DNA of 64,000 nt from Streptomyces griseus subsp. griseus (GTDB lineage: Bacteria > Actinomycetota > Actinomycetes > Streptomycetales > Streptomycetaceae), in contig NZ_CP032543.1 in assembly GCF_003610995.1 (NCBI RefSeq), positions 2,170,001 to 2,234,000 on the forward strand. The letters run 5' to 3'. Below the pieces are notes generated by a model. That model was given only the letters and a program-made list of their open reading frames with translations. It did no database searches and was not told the origin of the DNA. Numbering within the stretch: the first letter of the stretch is position 1; each line of letters begins with the position of its first letter. The translations under genes and the position numbers were made by a program. Below are positions 23,806-32,284 of this stretch, in pieces.

Positions 23806-25920
23806 TCAGCGGCCGAACAGCAGCCGGTCGAAGTCGAGCCGGACGACCGGCCAGTCCCAGGTGGTCAGCGCGTGCTCGGTGGCCATCTTCCCAGCGTTGC
23901 GCCAGCTCTCGTCGGAAGCCGTGAGGGACAGCACCCGCTCAACCGCCTCCTCGACGGTCCCCACGACCCACTCGGCCGGATAAAGCGTTCCCGCCCCGTG
24001 CTCGCCGCCGGCGAAGAACGGCCAGTCGCGAACGACGGGTGCGGCGCCACTGGCCGCCCCCTCCATGAGGCCCACATGGCAGCCCTCGCGTACCGACGTA
24101 CTGAGGATGACGCCAACATCCTCCAGCGCCCCGGGGACGTCATCGGTGGAACCGACCTGTACGACAGCCCCCTCTTCGGTGAGCCGCTTGAGCGCCTTCT
24201 CCAGCTTCCGTGCGTACGCTTTGGCCGCATTGCTCGGCCGGCCCATCTCCCCGCCGATCACGAACAGACGGTAGCGCTCGTCCCGCTCACGCAACAGCTG
24301 CAGGACCTGTAGAGCCCAGAGCGGGTCCTTCGCCACCTGACCGATGCCGACCAGACCGAGATTGAAGCGGGTGGACGGATCCTTCGTACGCCGGAAGTTG
24401 GCCAGATCCATACCGTTGTCGATCACATGGGTACGGGGCGTCCGCTCGCCGCTGAGCCCGGGAATGGCCGCCAACGACAGGTCCCGGATGTGATCGGCGA
24501 CGAACACCAGGTCGTCGACGCGCGAGAAGTCCATCACGTGGGGCCACCGGGTGAAGGCCTCGTAGCTGTGCAGCCGGACGATGATCCGGGTGTCGCCCGG
24601 GTCGATCACGGTGAACAGAGCAGCGGGAGCCACACACCAGTCCACGAACACGGTGTCGGCCCAGTCCAGATAAGGCCGCAGCTGTTGCTCCACGCCATGC
24701 GCGAAGAGCGGATCGCCTCCCAGGCGGTACTCGACGTGGCGCTGCGTCGCGCCGTTGAGCCGCTTCATGCCCGGGTGCTCCGCCATGTCGAGGAAACGCA
24801 ACTCGACATCCGGATTGGCTTCGTAGTGTGACCGGATGAGGTGCAGGAAGTTCGCGTTGGAGGTCGTGGCGACGAGCAGCCGCAGCGGCCTGTCCTTCGG
24901 CGGGGCGGCCGCCGGGGTCAGCCGGCCCTTCGGCCGGACCACGGCGGAAGCCGCCGTGGATTTCCGGAAAGGGGCGGTGAATCCGGCCGGGTCCGCGGCC
25001 AGCGGACTGCTGAGCTGGTCGATGTGGACGACCCGGTGAAAAGCCAGCTTCGTGGCGTGCAACAGGGCGTCGGCAGCCGCGGGCCGGTCACCAGACACGA
25101 GCTTCGCGTCAGCCAGGTCGAGATAGGCCGTGACCGCCTCGGTGAGGTTGTCGGGAGTGCGACCGTTCTTGATGACCCTGCTCGCCACCTCGTCCAGCAG
25201 CCGGGCCTTTATCGCCGGGTCCGCGAGTTTCTCGGCGGCCGCACGGGCCGTGACGAGTGCCCCCGACTGGCGCCCGGCCAGCCACATGCCCTGGATAACC
25301 TGTTCCGTGGCCGTCACACGCAGCGTGTCCGGGATGCCCGGAGCCGAGACGGCCGCGCGCCAGGCGCGGGCGCCGACGCGGCTGCGCAGGGTCAACGGTC
25401 CGGTGGCGTTGCGCAACAGATCCGCCGGCAAGGTGCGGATACGGCGCCGCAGTCCGTCGGTGGCCACGGTGATGGGGCCGGGGACGTGCTCGGGCAGGTG
25501 TCCCTCGCCCGACTCACGTCGTTTCTCCAGAGCACGGAGACCTGCGGCGATACCGAAGCACACGTCGGGGTGGCGCCGGAACTGGGAGATGCGCCACGCG
25601 CTGTACACGGCGCGGTTGTCGAGCGCCACGACCAGGTCGGCCGAGCGCACGGCCGCACGAGCGGCCCGGTCATGCTCCAGGTGGAACCACAGCCGCTCGG
25701 GGAATCGCATCGCGTCTGTCTTGCGCTGGATGTGCTTGTCGGTCGAAGCACGGGCGGGCACCTTGTGCACGCCGGCCCACCCGAGGTCGGCGTCGATTTC
25801 CGCCACCTTGAAGTTGCCGACGAGGTGGACGCAGGCGCCGAGCTTCTGGAACTTGTCCACCGCCGCGGCGAGGACGGTCGGCCTGGGCGTGGAGCCCGTG
25901 ATCATCAGTACGTCGGTCAT
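23806..25920 (-). CDS. GT4-type glycosyltransferase with large N-terminal region
   Basis: The 704-residue protein has a C-terminal GT-B donor domain (about 500-700): FNLGLVGIGQVAKDPLWALQ, the linker RYRLFVIGGEMG, VQVGSTDDVPGALEDVGVIL and STSVREGCHVGLMEGAASG, the last replacing the EPFGLxxxEAMA glycosyltransferase motif. An acceptor-side Rossmann domain starts around 345 (PLRLLVATTSNANFLHLIRS). Residues 1-330 form a further domain beginning MTDVLMITGSTPRPTVLAAA, rich in helices with no membrane segment. The function is presumably addition of a sugar to a lipid-linked or wall polymer in the cytoplasm. Its start codon overlaps the stop of the next upstream gene (ATGA), so it is translationally coupled to the GT4 at 25917. 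Donor and acceptor are unknown. Confidence 0.78.
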   Translation of the reverse strand: MTDVLMITGSTPRPTVLAAAVDKFQKLGACVHLVGNFKVAEIDADLGWAGVHKVPARASTDKHIQRKTDAMRFPERLWFHLEHDRAARAAVRSADLVVALDNRAVYSAWRISQFRRHPDVCFGIAAGLRALEKRRESGEGHLPEHVPGPITVATDGLRRRIRTLPADLLRNATGPLTLRSRVGARAWRAAVSAPGIPDTLRVTATEQVIQGMWLAGRQSGALVTARAAAEKLADPAIKARLLDEVASRVIKNGRTPDNLTEAVTAYLDLADAKLVSGDRPAAADALLHATKLAFHRVVHIDQLSSPLAADPAGFTAPFRKSTAASAVVRPKGRLTPAAAPPKDRPLRLLVATTSNANFLHLIRSHYEANPDVELRFLDMAEHPGMKRLNGATQRHVEYRLGGDPLFAHGVEQQLRPYLDWADTVFVDWCVAPAALFTVIDPGDTRIIVRLHSYEAFTRWPHVMDFSRVDDLVFVADHIRDLSLAAIPGLSGERTPRTHVIDNGMDLANFRRTKDPSTRFNLGLVGIGQVAKDPLWALQVLQLLRERDERYRLFVIGGEMGRPSNAAKAYARKLEKALKRLTEEGAVVQVGSTDDVPGALEDVGVILSTSVREGCHVGLMEGAASGAAPVVRDWPFFAGGEHGAGTLYPAEWVVGTVEEAVERVLSLTASDESWRNAGKMATEHALTTWDWPVVRLDFDRLLFGR

Positions 25921-27296
25921 GACCCCGATCCTCCGGAAAGTACGGGCTTCTGGGCGAGCGCCAGTGCGGTCAGCCCCTGTACGGCGGTTGCCATCAGGGA
26001 ATCACGGGCGTAGCCCGTTCCGTGGTCACGGGCGGCGGCGCGTTCCTCGGGCGAAGCCTCGACGACCATGCGGGCGGCTTCGCAGAACGCGTCAGCAAGT
26101 AGGTCCTCGTCAAGTCCGCGGGGGCCGGTCCACAGCGGACGGCCCTCCAGCAGGCGTGAGGCGTCGTGGTCGGCCGCGTGCATGGAGACGACCGGCAGGC
26201 CGGTGGCCATGTACTCGTAGACCTTGCCGGAGGTCATGAACGGACCACCGATGATGACGAGCACGAGTGCGTCCCAGGCGGCGTACACGTCGGCGACCTC
26301 CGCCTTGGGCACGGCACCGCCCACGACGACACCGTCATCGGCCGCGGCACGCAGGACCTCGACGTGCCGGTTGGCCTCGCGGTTGGAGCCCGAGCCGATG
26401 TGTCCGCGCACCTCGAAGCGGGCGTCGGCCAGGAGCGGCTCCCGGCCGCGCGCGGTGCGCCAGGCCGCCAGGACGGACTCCAGAAGCTGGACGGAGAAGC
26501 TGACTGTGCCCAGGTGCCCGAAGACCAGGCTCCTCCCGGCGGGCGAACGGAGCTCGGCCGGGGGCACGCTCTCCCGGTCGTAGCCGTTGCGCACGACGTG
26601 GATCCGCTCGGCGTACTCGGGGTAGCGGGCGCGGTAGAAGTCGGCGATCTGATCGTTGACCACCCAGAGCGACAGGGCGTTCTCCAGCAGACTGGATTCC
26701 CAGCGTCCGGCCTCGGAGTCCTTAGGGAACGCTTCGACACCGTCGATGACGTCCAGGGACCAGCCGTCGCGGAAGTCCACCGCGTACGGGACCCGGTGTT
26801 CCTCCCAGAGCCTGCGGACGGCGGCGAGCTGGACGTACGGAACACAGCTGGCCAGGACAAGGTCGGCCGGCCGCTCGCGGTAGAGGTCGAGCGCTGCGGT
26901 CTCCAGGGAACTCCGCCAACCGCCGAACACCGGCTCGGGGAAGCTCTTGAGCGCCTCGGCCCGGAAGTTGCTCAGCCACTTGTGGGGGTCCAGCGCCCGC
27001 TCCTCGGAGTACAGGCGGATGTCCGTCTCCAGGTCGGCCCGGGACAGCGGCAGCTCCACGATCCTGATCCGCTTGTCGACGGACTCCGAGAGCGTATGGT
27101 CCACGCCGGAGTCACGGAGCCAGGACTCCTCCGCGATCGTGACGACGGTGACGTCCCAGCCTGCGGCGGCGAACTGGTTCGCTGTCTCCCGCATCCGAAA
27201 AGCGGAACTCTTCGCGGCGGGCGGAAACCCGATCGCGAAATACAGCAAATGCGGACGCGGTCCGCTGCGCTCGTCCATGCCTGGCACTTCAGTCAT
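25917..27296 (-). CDS. GT4 family glycosyltransferase
   Basis: The 459-residue protein shows a GT-B fold. The acceptor domain starts PHLLYFAIGFPPAAKSSAFR, as in WbuB-like transferases. The donor half has ERIHVVRNGYDRESVP, SLVFGHLGTVSFSVQLLES, VVVGGAVPKAEVADVYAAWD and FMTSGKVYEYMATGLPVVSM, where SGKVYEYMA is the nucleotide-sugar contact motif. It is the first gene of a two-gene unit with the GT4 at 23806. A hairpin at 27330-27355 separates it from galE. ATG at 27296 is the start given; a second ATG six codons in is possible because the ribosome-binding site is weak. It probably adds a hexose, HexNAc or uronic acid to a wall glycopolymer. Confidence 0.82.
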   Translation of the reverse strand: MTEVPGMDERSGPRPHLLYFAIGFPPAAKSSAFRMRETANQFAAAGWDVTVVTIAEESWLRDSGVDHTLSESVDKRIRIVELPLSRADLETDIRLYSEERALDPHKWLSNFRAEALKSFPEPVFGGWRSSLETAALDLYRERPADLVLASCVPYVQLAAVRRLWEEHRVPYAVDFRDGWSLDVIDGVEAFPKDSEAGRWESSLLENALSLWVVNDQIADFYRARYPEYAERIHVVRNGYDRESVPPAELRSPAGRSLVFGHLGTVSFSVQLLESVLAAWRTARGREPLLADARFEVRGHIGSGSNREANRHVEVLRAAADDGVVVGGAVPKAEVADVYAAWDALVLVIIGGPFMTSGKVYEYMATGLPVVSMHAADHDASRLLEGRPLWTGPRGLDEDLLADAFCEAARMVVEASPEERAAARDHGTGYARDSLMATAVQGLTALALAQKPVLSGGSGS

Positions 27297-27329
27297 TCCT
27301 GTTCTGCTGAGAATTGGGGGCCGTTGGCC

Positions 27330-27355
27330 GTACCGGCCGGGTCGGAGGCCGGTAC
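27330..27355 (-). terminator. Hairpin terminator after galE
   Basis: GTACCGGCC and GGCCGGTAC form a perfect 9-bp stem with an 8-base loop, 13 bases after the galE stop. Confidence 0.6.
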
Positions 27356-27368
27356 GAGTCGCGGTACT

Positions 27369-28349
27369 TCATGTCGAGAACTGCCGGCCGTGCCGCAGGC
27401 GCCAGCCCTCCCAGGCCGACTCGATCATGGTGCGGATGTCGTGCCGGGCCGACCAGCCCAGCTCCTTGCCGATGGCGTCGACGGCGGCGACCACCCGGGC
27501 CGGGTCGCCCGGCCGGCGTGGACCGGTGACCGGTGGAAGGCCGGTGTGTCCGGTGACGTCGAGGATGATGTCGACCATCTCGGCCACGGAAGCACCCTCG
27601 CCGCGCCCGATGTTCAGGACCAGTGCGGCGGAGGGATCCTCGGTGAGGCGGTGTGCGGCGGCCACGTGTGCGGAGGCGATGTCCTCCACGTGGACGTAGT
27701 CGCGGACGCAGGTGCCGTCCGGCGTCGGGTAGTCGTCGCCGAAGACCCGCGGCGCCTCACCGGCCGTGAGCCGTTCGAAGACCATGGGCACCAGGTTGAA
27801 CACCCCGTCGTCGCCCAGTTCCGCCGAAGCGGCCCCGGCCACGTTGAAGTAGCGCAGTGACGCTGTCGCCATGCCGTACGCCCTGCCGGCGGCGGTCACC
27901 ATCCACTCCCCCGCCAGCTTGGTCTCCCCGTAGGGGGAGAGCGGCAGGCAGGGGGTGTCCTCGGTCACCAGGTCGACATCGGGCATGCCGTAGACGGCCG
28001 CCGACGAGGAGAACAGGAACCGGCCGACACCGGCGGCCGCCGCGGCCTCCAGCAGGGTGCGCAGTCCGTCGACGTTCTCACGGTAGTAGTGCAGCGGCCG
28101 CTCCACGGACTCCGCGACCTGCTTCTTGCCCGCGATGTGCACGATGCCGGTCACGGAGTGGTCGGCCAGCACCCGGTCGAGGAGCGGCCGGTCCAGGACC
28201 GAGCCCACGACCAGGGGCACGCCCTCGGGCAGCCGCTCGGCCCGGCCGGTGCTCAGGTCGTCCAGGACGACGACGGACTGACCGTCCGCCATCTCCCTGA
28301 CGACATGGGACCCGATGTAGCCGGCACCGCCGGTGATCAGCCAGGTCAT
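27369..28349 (-). CDS. galE: UDP-glucose 4-epimerase
   Basis: The 326-residue extended SDR has the NAD motif MTWLITGGAGYIGSHVV, VVVLDDLSTGRAERLP, the GalE marker IVHIAGKKQVAESVERPLHY, the SSSAAVYG strand and catalytic Tyr/Lys in SPYGETKLAGEWM. CVRDYVHVEDIASAHVAA is also typical. It interconverts UDP-glucose and UDP-galactose or the N-acetyl forms. Placement four bases after the nucleotide-sugar dehydrogenase gene indicates it is the last gene of the 33399-to-27369 operon and serves polymer precursor supply rather than galactose catabolism. The C-terminus is slightly short but complete. The replacement of the usual AAL by AGK is common in actinobacterial members. Confidence 0.9.
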   Translation of the reverse strand: MTWLITGGAGYIGSHVVREMADGQSVVVLDDLSTGRAERLPEGVPLVVGSVLDRPLLDRVLADHSVTGIVHIAGKKQVAESVERPLHYYRENVDGLRTLLEAAAAAGVGRFLFSSSAAVYGMPDVDLVTEDTPCLPLSPYGETKLAGEWMVTAAGRAYGMATASLRYFNVAGAASAELGDDGVFNLVPMVFERLTAGEAPRVFGDDYPTPDGTCVRDYVHVEDIASAHVAAAHRLTEDPSAALVLNIGRGEGASVAEMVDIILDVTGHTGLPPVTGPRRPGDPARVVAAVDAIGKELGWSARHDIRTMIESAWEGWRLRHGRQFST

Positions 28350-28353
28350 GTGC

Positions 28354-29640
28354 TCAGCCGCCGATGACGACGCGGCGCACGCCCGTCCACTTCGCCGGGT
28401 CCGTGGTGCGGCGGCCGTCGACCAGGACGCGGACGTCCGGCAGGTCGGCGGCGGAGAGCTCGCGGTACTCGGCGTGGTCGGCCTGGAGGATCGCCGCGGT
28501 GACGGCCTGGTGGCTGTCGTGCGGGACGAGGCCCAGCGCCGTCAGCTCCTCGGGGGTGTACATCGGGTCCGAGACGAACGGCACCGCGCCGCGTGCCTTG
28601 AGCGCCTCGACGACGCCGAAGACACCGGAGAACGCCGTCTCCTTGACACCGCCGCGGTAGGCGGCGCCCAGCACCAGGACCCCGACGCCCTCCAGGTCGC
28701 CGTAGGCGGCGGCCAGCAGGTCGACGGCGTACGCGGGCATCGCGGCGTTGGCCTCACGGGCCGAGCGGACGACGGTCGCCTCGGGGTCGTTCCACAGGTA
28801 CATCCGCGGGTAGATCGGGATGCAGTGGCCGCCGACGGCGATGCCGGGCTGGTGGATGTGGCTGTAGGGCTGGCTGTTGCAGGCCTCGATGACCTTCTTG
28901 ATGTCGATGTCGTTCTGGTCGGCGAACCGGGCGAACTGGTTGGCCAGGCCGATGTTGACATCGCGGTAGGTGGTCTCGGCGAGCTTCGCCAGCTCGGAGG
29001 CCTCCGCCGTGCCGAGGTCCCAGACGCCGTTGGGGCGGGGCAGGTCCTCGCGCTCGTCGAAGTCGAGCACGGCCTCGTAGAACGCGACGCCCGCGGCGGC
29101 GGACGCCTCGTCGATGCCGCCGACGAGCTTGGGGTAGCGGCGCAGGTCGGCGAAGACCCGGCCGGTCAGGACGCGCTCCGGGGAGAAGACCAGGTGGAAG
29201 TCCTCGCCCGGGGTGAGGCCGGAGCCCTCGGCCAGCATCGGCGCCCAGCGGGTACGGGTCGTGCCGACCGGCAGCGTGGTCTCGTAGCTGACCAGGGTGC
29301 CGGGCTTCAGGCCCGCCGCGATGGCCTTGGTGGCGGCGTCCATCCAGCCGAAGTCCGGGGTGCCCTCGGCGTCCACGAAGAGCGGGACGACGACCACGAC
29401 GGCGTCGGACGCTGCGACCGCGGCCGTGGTGTCCGTCGTCGCGGAGAGCAGGCCGGCGCCGACCGTCTCCTTGAGCTTGACGTCGAGGTCGTGCTCGCCG
29501 GGGAACGGCTCGGTGGCCGCGTTGACCAGCTCCACCACCTTCTCGTTGACGTCCGCGCCGATGACCTTGTGGCCCTTGGCGGCGAACTGCACGGCGAGCG
29601 GAAGCCCGATCTTGCCGAGCGCGACTACACAGATGTTCAT
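28354..29640 (-). CDS. Nucleotide-sugar 6-dehydrogenase (WbpA/WecC type)
   Basis: The 428-residue protein oxidises C6 of a UDP-sugar to the uronic acid using two NAD+. It starts MNICVVALGKIGLPLAVQFA with GAGGAAG upstream; the frame is open further but the extra residues are not part of the family. Also visible are VSYETTLPVGTTRTRW, LVFSPERVLTGR, AKLAETTYRDVNIGLANQFA and the catalytic cysteine in GIAVGGHCIPIYP. The C-terminal domain follows with VLGAAYRGGVKETAFSG. The GHCIPIYP form and the SPER segment fit enzymes acting on UDP-N-acetyl-hexosamines. With the WbpB-, WbpE- and WbpD-like genes nearby, UDP-GlcNAc is the likely substrate, but UDP-glucose cannot be excluded by eye. Confidence 0.85.
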   Translation of the reverse strand: MNICVVALGKIGLPLAVQFAAKGHKVIGADVNEKVVELVNAATEPFPGEHDLDVKLKETVGAGLLSATTDTTAAVAASDAVVVVVPLFVDAEGTPDFGWMDAATKAIAAGLKPGTLVSYETTLPVGTTRTRWAPMLAEGSGLTPGEDFHLVFSPERVLTGRVFADLRRYPKLVGGIDEASAAAGVAFYEAVLDFDEREDLPRPNGVWDLGTAEASELAKLAETTYRDVNIGLANQFARFADQNDIDIKKVIEACNSQPYSHIHQPGIAVGGHCIPIYPRMYLWNDPEATVVRSAREANAAMPAYAVDLLAAAYGDLEGVGVLVLGAAYRGGVKETAFSGVFGVVEALKARGAVPFVSDPMYTPEELTALGLVPHDSHQAVTAAILQADHAEYRELSAADLPDVRVLVDGRRTTDPAKWTGVRRVVIGG

Positions 29641-29645
29641 CGGGG

Positions 29646-31262
29646 TTACTTCCTCTTCGAGCTGGACAGCGCTCGGCGCAGCCGTGCGCCCACGCCAAGC
29701 TTCGGTTCCCACAGGGGGGCAGTGGTGATCACGAGCCGCCCCTTGGTGTTGGGGCTCGCCGCGACCCGGTGGGGAGTGGTGCTCCCCCACCGGCGGGCCA
29801 GCGGCATCGGCAGGCCCTCGGTGCGGACGGGGATCTCGTACGTGGCGCCCGCGACGTCGACGTAGACGCGTACGCCGCGCTTGGCCCGGACGGACTCGAC
29901 GGGGATGCGGGCGCCCAGCAGGGTGCCCGTGCCGTCCTCGGCGGGCTTCCTGGTGAACTCGCCGACCGCCTTGGGGCGCAGGGCGTCCTCCGGCAGCTTG
30001 CGGGCACCGGGCTTGTCGGCGGTCTTCGGCATCGCGCCTTGGGCGAGGGCGACGAAGGCGGACGAGGTGTCACCGGAGACGCCGAGGCGCAGCTTCAGGG
30101 CGAGGGTGAGCTTCTCGCCGCTCTGCTCCCACTCCGCCGACTCCAGCTTCGTACCGTTCGCGAGCCTGCCCGCGACCGATTCCCGCGCCTCGTACCAGTG
30201 GTCGTCGAGGCCGACCGCGGGGTCCCGGAAACCCGGGTAGAGCGCGAAGGCATGCTTGCCCTCCAGGAGGAAGGGCGGCGCCCCGTGGGCCGTCTCGTCG
30301 GCGATGGCGCGGGTGAGCTCGTCGACGGCGCCGCGCCGGGCGAGGCCGAAGCGGACCCGGCGCTTGACCCCGGTACCCGCGCGCAGCTCGTCCGTGTAGT
30401 ACGCCTCCAGCAGCGCGCCGACGCCCTCGCAGACCTGGCGCCGGGTGTCGGGGTCGAGTGCGGGGAAGTCCTTCTGGAGGAGCTTGGAGAGCTCCCAGTC
30501 GAAGTGCCGCTTGAGGACCGCGTCACGCCGGGGACCGGGCGGGATGAGTCCGGCGGTGTGCTCCATGATGCGTGCGGTGCACCGGAGCCGGGCCAGGTGG
30601 TTCGCCCGGTAGGTGATGTTGCTGGCGTCGCCGCGCTTGACCGCGTAGTAGTACGTGTAGTCGGAGAGCACGGAGATCCTGCGGGCCCGGACGCACGCCT
30701 CGATGGTGAACGGCTGGTCGCTGCCGACGGGCAGGTCCTCGGGGAACCGCAGTCCGTGCTTCTCCACCAGCTCACGGCGGAAGAGCTTGGTGTTGGCGAG
30801 CGTGTAGGGCAGCTCGGAGTCGTAGAGGCTGATCTCCGGCCGGTCGCCCGTGTACAGCTTCTGGTGGACATAGCGCCCGTTGGTGCCGACCATCTTGCCG
30901 ACAACCACGTCGGACTCGTTGGCGTCGGCGCAGGCGACCATGCGCTCCAGCGCCTCCTCACCGAGGTGGTCGTCCGAGCCGATGAAGTAGACGAAGCGTC
31001 CGGTGGCCAGGTCCAGCGCCCGGTTGCTCGGGGCCGCGGGACCGCCGGAGTTGGCCTGGTGGACGACGGTGAAGGTGTCCGGGTACAGCTGGGCGAAGCG
31101 GTCGAGTTCCTTGCCGCTGTCGTCGGTCGAGCCGTCGTCGACGGCGACGACCTGGAGCCGGTCGAGGCCGATGCTCTGACCCACCAGCGAATTAAGGCAT
31201 TCGGTCAGATACGGCATCGTGTTGTAAACAGCGACGACTACCGTGACATCGGGTGTAGTCAA
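29646..31262 (-). CDS. GT2 glycosyltransferase with C-terminal beta domain, TarS-like
   Basis: I propose a TTG start at 31262 overlapping the upstream stop (TTGA), with AGGGG nine bases before; no ATG or GTG fits the conserved N-terminus LTTPDVTVVVAVYNTMPYL. The 538-residue product has a GT-A domain (1-225) with VAVDDGSTDDSG, HQANSGGPAAPSNRALDL and GSDDHLGEEALERMV. In place of the DXD of its paralogue at 4502 it has SDD. A helical middle follows, and the last 170 residues are strand-rich, like the C-terminal modules of TarS/TarP poly(ribitol phosphate) glycosyltransferases. It lies six bases upstream of the nucleotide-sugar dehydrogenase gene in the operon. The role is likely transfer of a sugar to a teichoic-type polymer. 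Confidence 0.8.
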   Translation of the reverse strand: MTTPDVTVVVAVYNTMPYLTECLNSLVGQSIGLDRLQVVAVDDGSTDDSGKELDRFAQLYPDTFTVVHQANSGGPAAPSNRALDLATGRFVYFIGSDDHLGEEALERMVACADANESDVVVGKMVGTNGRYVHQKLYTGDRPEISLYDSELPYTLANTKLFRRELVEKHGLRFPEDLPVGSDQPFTIEACVRARRISVLSDYTYYYAVKRGDASNITYRANHLARLRCTARIMEHTAGLIPPGPRRDAVLKRHFDWELSKLLQKDFPALDPDTRRQVCEGVGALLEAYYTDELRAGTGVKRRVRFGLARRGAVDELTRAIADETAHGAPPFLLEGKHAFALYPGFRDPAVGLDDHWYEARESVAGRLANGTKLESAEWEQSGEKLTLALKLRLGVSGDTSSAFVALAQGAMPKTADKPGARKLPEDALRPKAVGEFTRKPAEDGTGTLLGARIPVESVRAKRGVRVYVDVAGATYEIPVRTEGLPMPLARRWGSTTPHRVAASPNTKGRLVITTAPLWEPKLGVGARLRRALSSSKRK

Positions 31263-32284
31263 TTCTTCGACCCCTGGATCTGTTCCGGAACAGCCGGGAA
31301 CCGGACGGTGACACCGGTCGTGGCGGATTCCAGGACGGACGCGGCCACCTCGACCGTCCGAAGCCCCTGCCGCAAGGTGCAGATGTCGGCGGGCTTGCCC
31401 TGCACAGCGTCGCGGAAGAGCTCGTGCTCGACAAGCAACGGCTCGCGCTTGGGGATGGCGTAACGGATCATGTCGCCCTCGGAGACCCCGCGGAAGGCGC
31501 GCAGCGCCTCCCATTCGGTGGTGACCGCGGCGTTGGAGTGGAAGGTGAGGTCGGCGGTGAGGGTGTCGGCGATGAAGCAGCCGCGCTCGCCGGTGACCGA
31601 GGTGAACCGCTCCTTGAGCGGGCTCAGCCAGTTGACCAGGTGGTTGACCATCGTGCCGTCGGAGAGCTGGCCGACGGCGGAGACCATGTCCTCGTGCGGA
31701 CGGCCCGACTTGGAGACGGTGTGGGCGGCGATCGAGGTGTACGTCTGGCCGGTGACCCAGCCCGTCAGGTCGATGTCGTGGGTGGCGAGGTCCTTGACCA
31801 CGCCGACGTCGGCGATGCGGTGCGGGAAGGGGCCCTGGCGGCGGGTGACGACCTGGTAGACGTCGCCCAGCTCGCCGGCCTCCAGGCGGGCGCGGAGCGA
31901 GAGCAGGGCCGGGTTGCAGCGCTCGATGTGGCCGACGCCCGCGACCAGGTCGCGGGACTCGAACGCCTCGACGAGGCGGCGGGCGCCCTCGACGGTGTCC
32001 GCCAGCGGCTTCTCGATCAGGGCGCAGACACCGGCGTCGGCGAGCTGGAGGCCGACCTCCTCGTGCAGGCCGGTGGGGCAGGCCACGACGGCGTAGTCGA
32101 TGCCCAGGCCGATGAGCTCCTCGACGGTGGACAGCACGGGGGCGCCCTGCGCCCAGCCGTTCTTGTCGCCCATCGGGTCGACGACGCCGACCAGTTCCAC
32201 GCCCTCCAGGCCGGCGAGGACGCGGGCGTGGTGGCGGCCCATGGAGCCGAGGCCGATGAGCCCGGCCTTCAGTACGGCGGTCAC
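31259..32284 (-). CDS. Gfo/Idh/MocA oxidoreductase, WbpB/WlbA-like
   Basis: The 341-residue protein has an N-terminal Rossmann fold (LKAGLIGLGSMGRHHARVLA), the family EKPLADTVEGARRLVEA with its catalytic Lys, and VGHIERCNPALLSLRARLEA. That last segment is characteristic of WlbA/WbpB enzymes, which oxidise C3 of UDP-N-acetylglucosaminuronate. The C-terminal sheet domain contains VVKDLATHDIDLTGWV with the substrate-binding His/Asp. GTG at 32284 overlaps the stop of the aminotransferase gene (GTGA), and its own stop overlaps the next start, so translation is coupled. The 3-keto product is the substrate of the aminotransferase immediately upstream in the operon. Substrate specificity is inferred from this context. 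Confidence 0.85.
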   Translation of the reverse strand: MTAVLKAGLIGLGSMGRHHARVLAGLEGVELVGVVDPMGDKNGWAQGAPVLSTVEELIGLGIDYAVVACPTGLHEEVGLQLADAGVCALIEKPLADTVEGARRLVEAFESRDLVAGVGHIERCNPALLSLRARLEAGELGDVYQVVTRRQGPFPHRIADVGVVKDLATHDIDLTGWVTGQTYTSIAAHTVSKSGRPHEDMVSAVGQLSDGTMVNHLVNWLSPLKERFTSVTGERGCFIADTLTADLTFHSNAAVTTEWEALRAFRGVSEGDMIRYAIPKREPLLVEHELFRDAVQGKPADICTLRQGLRTVEVAASVLESATTGVTVRFPAVPEQIQGSKN

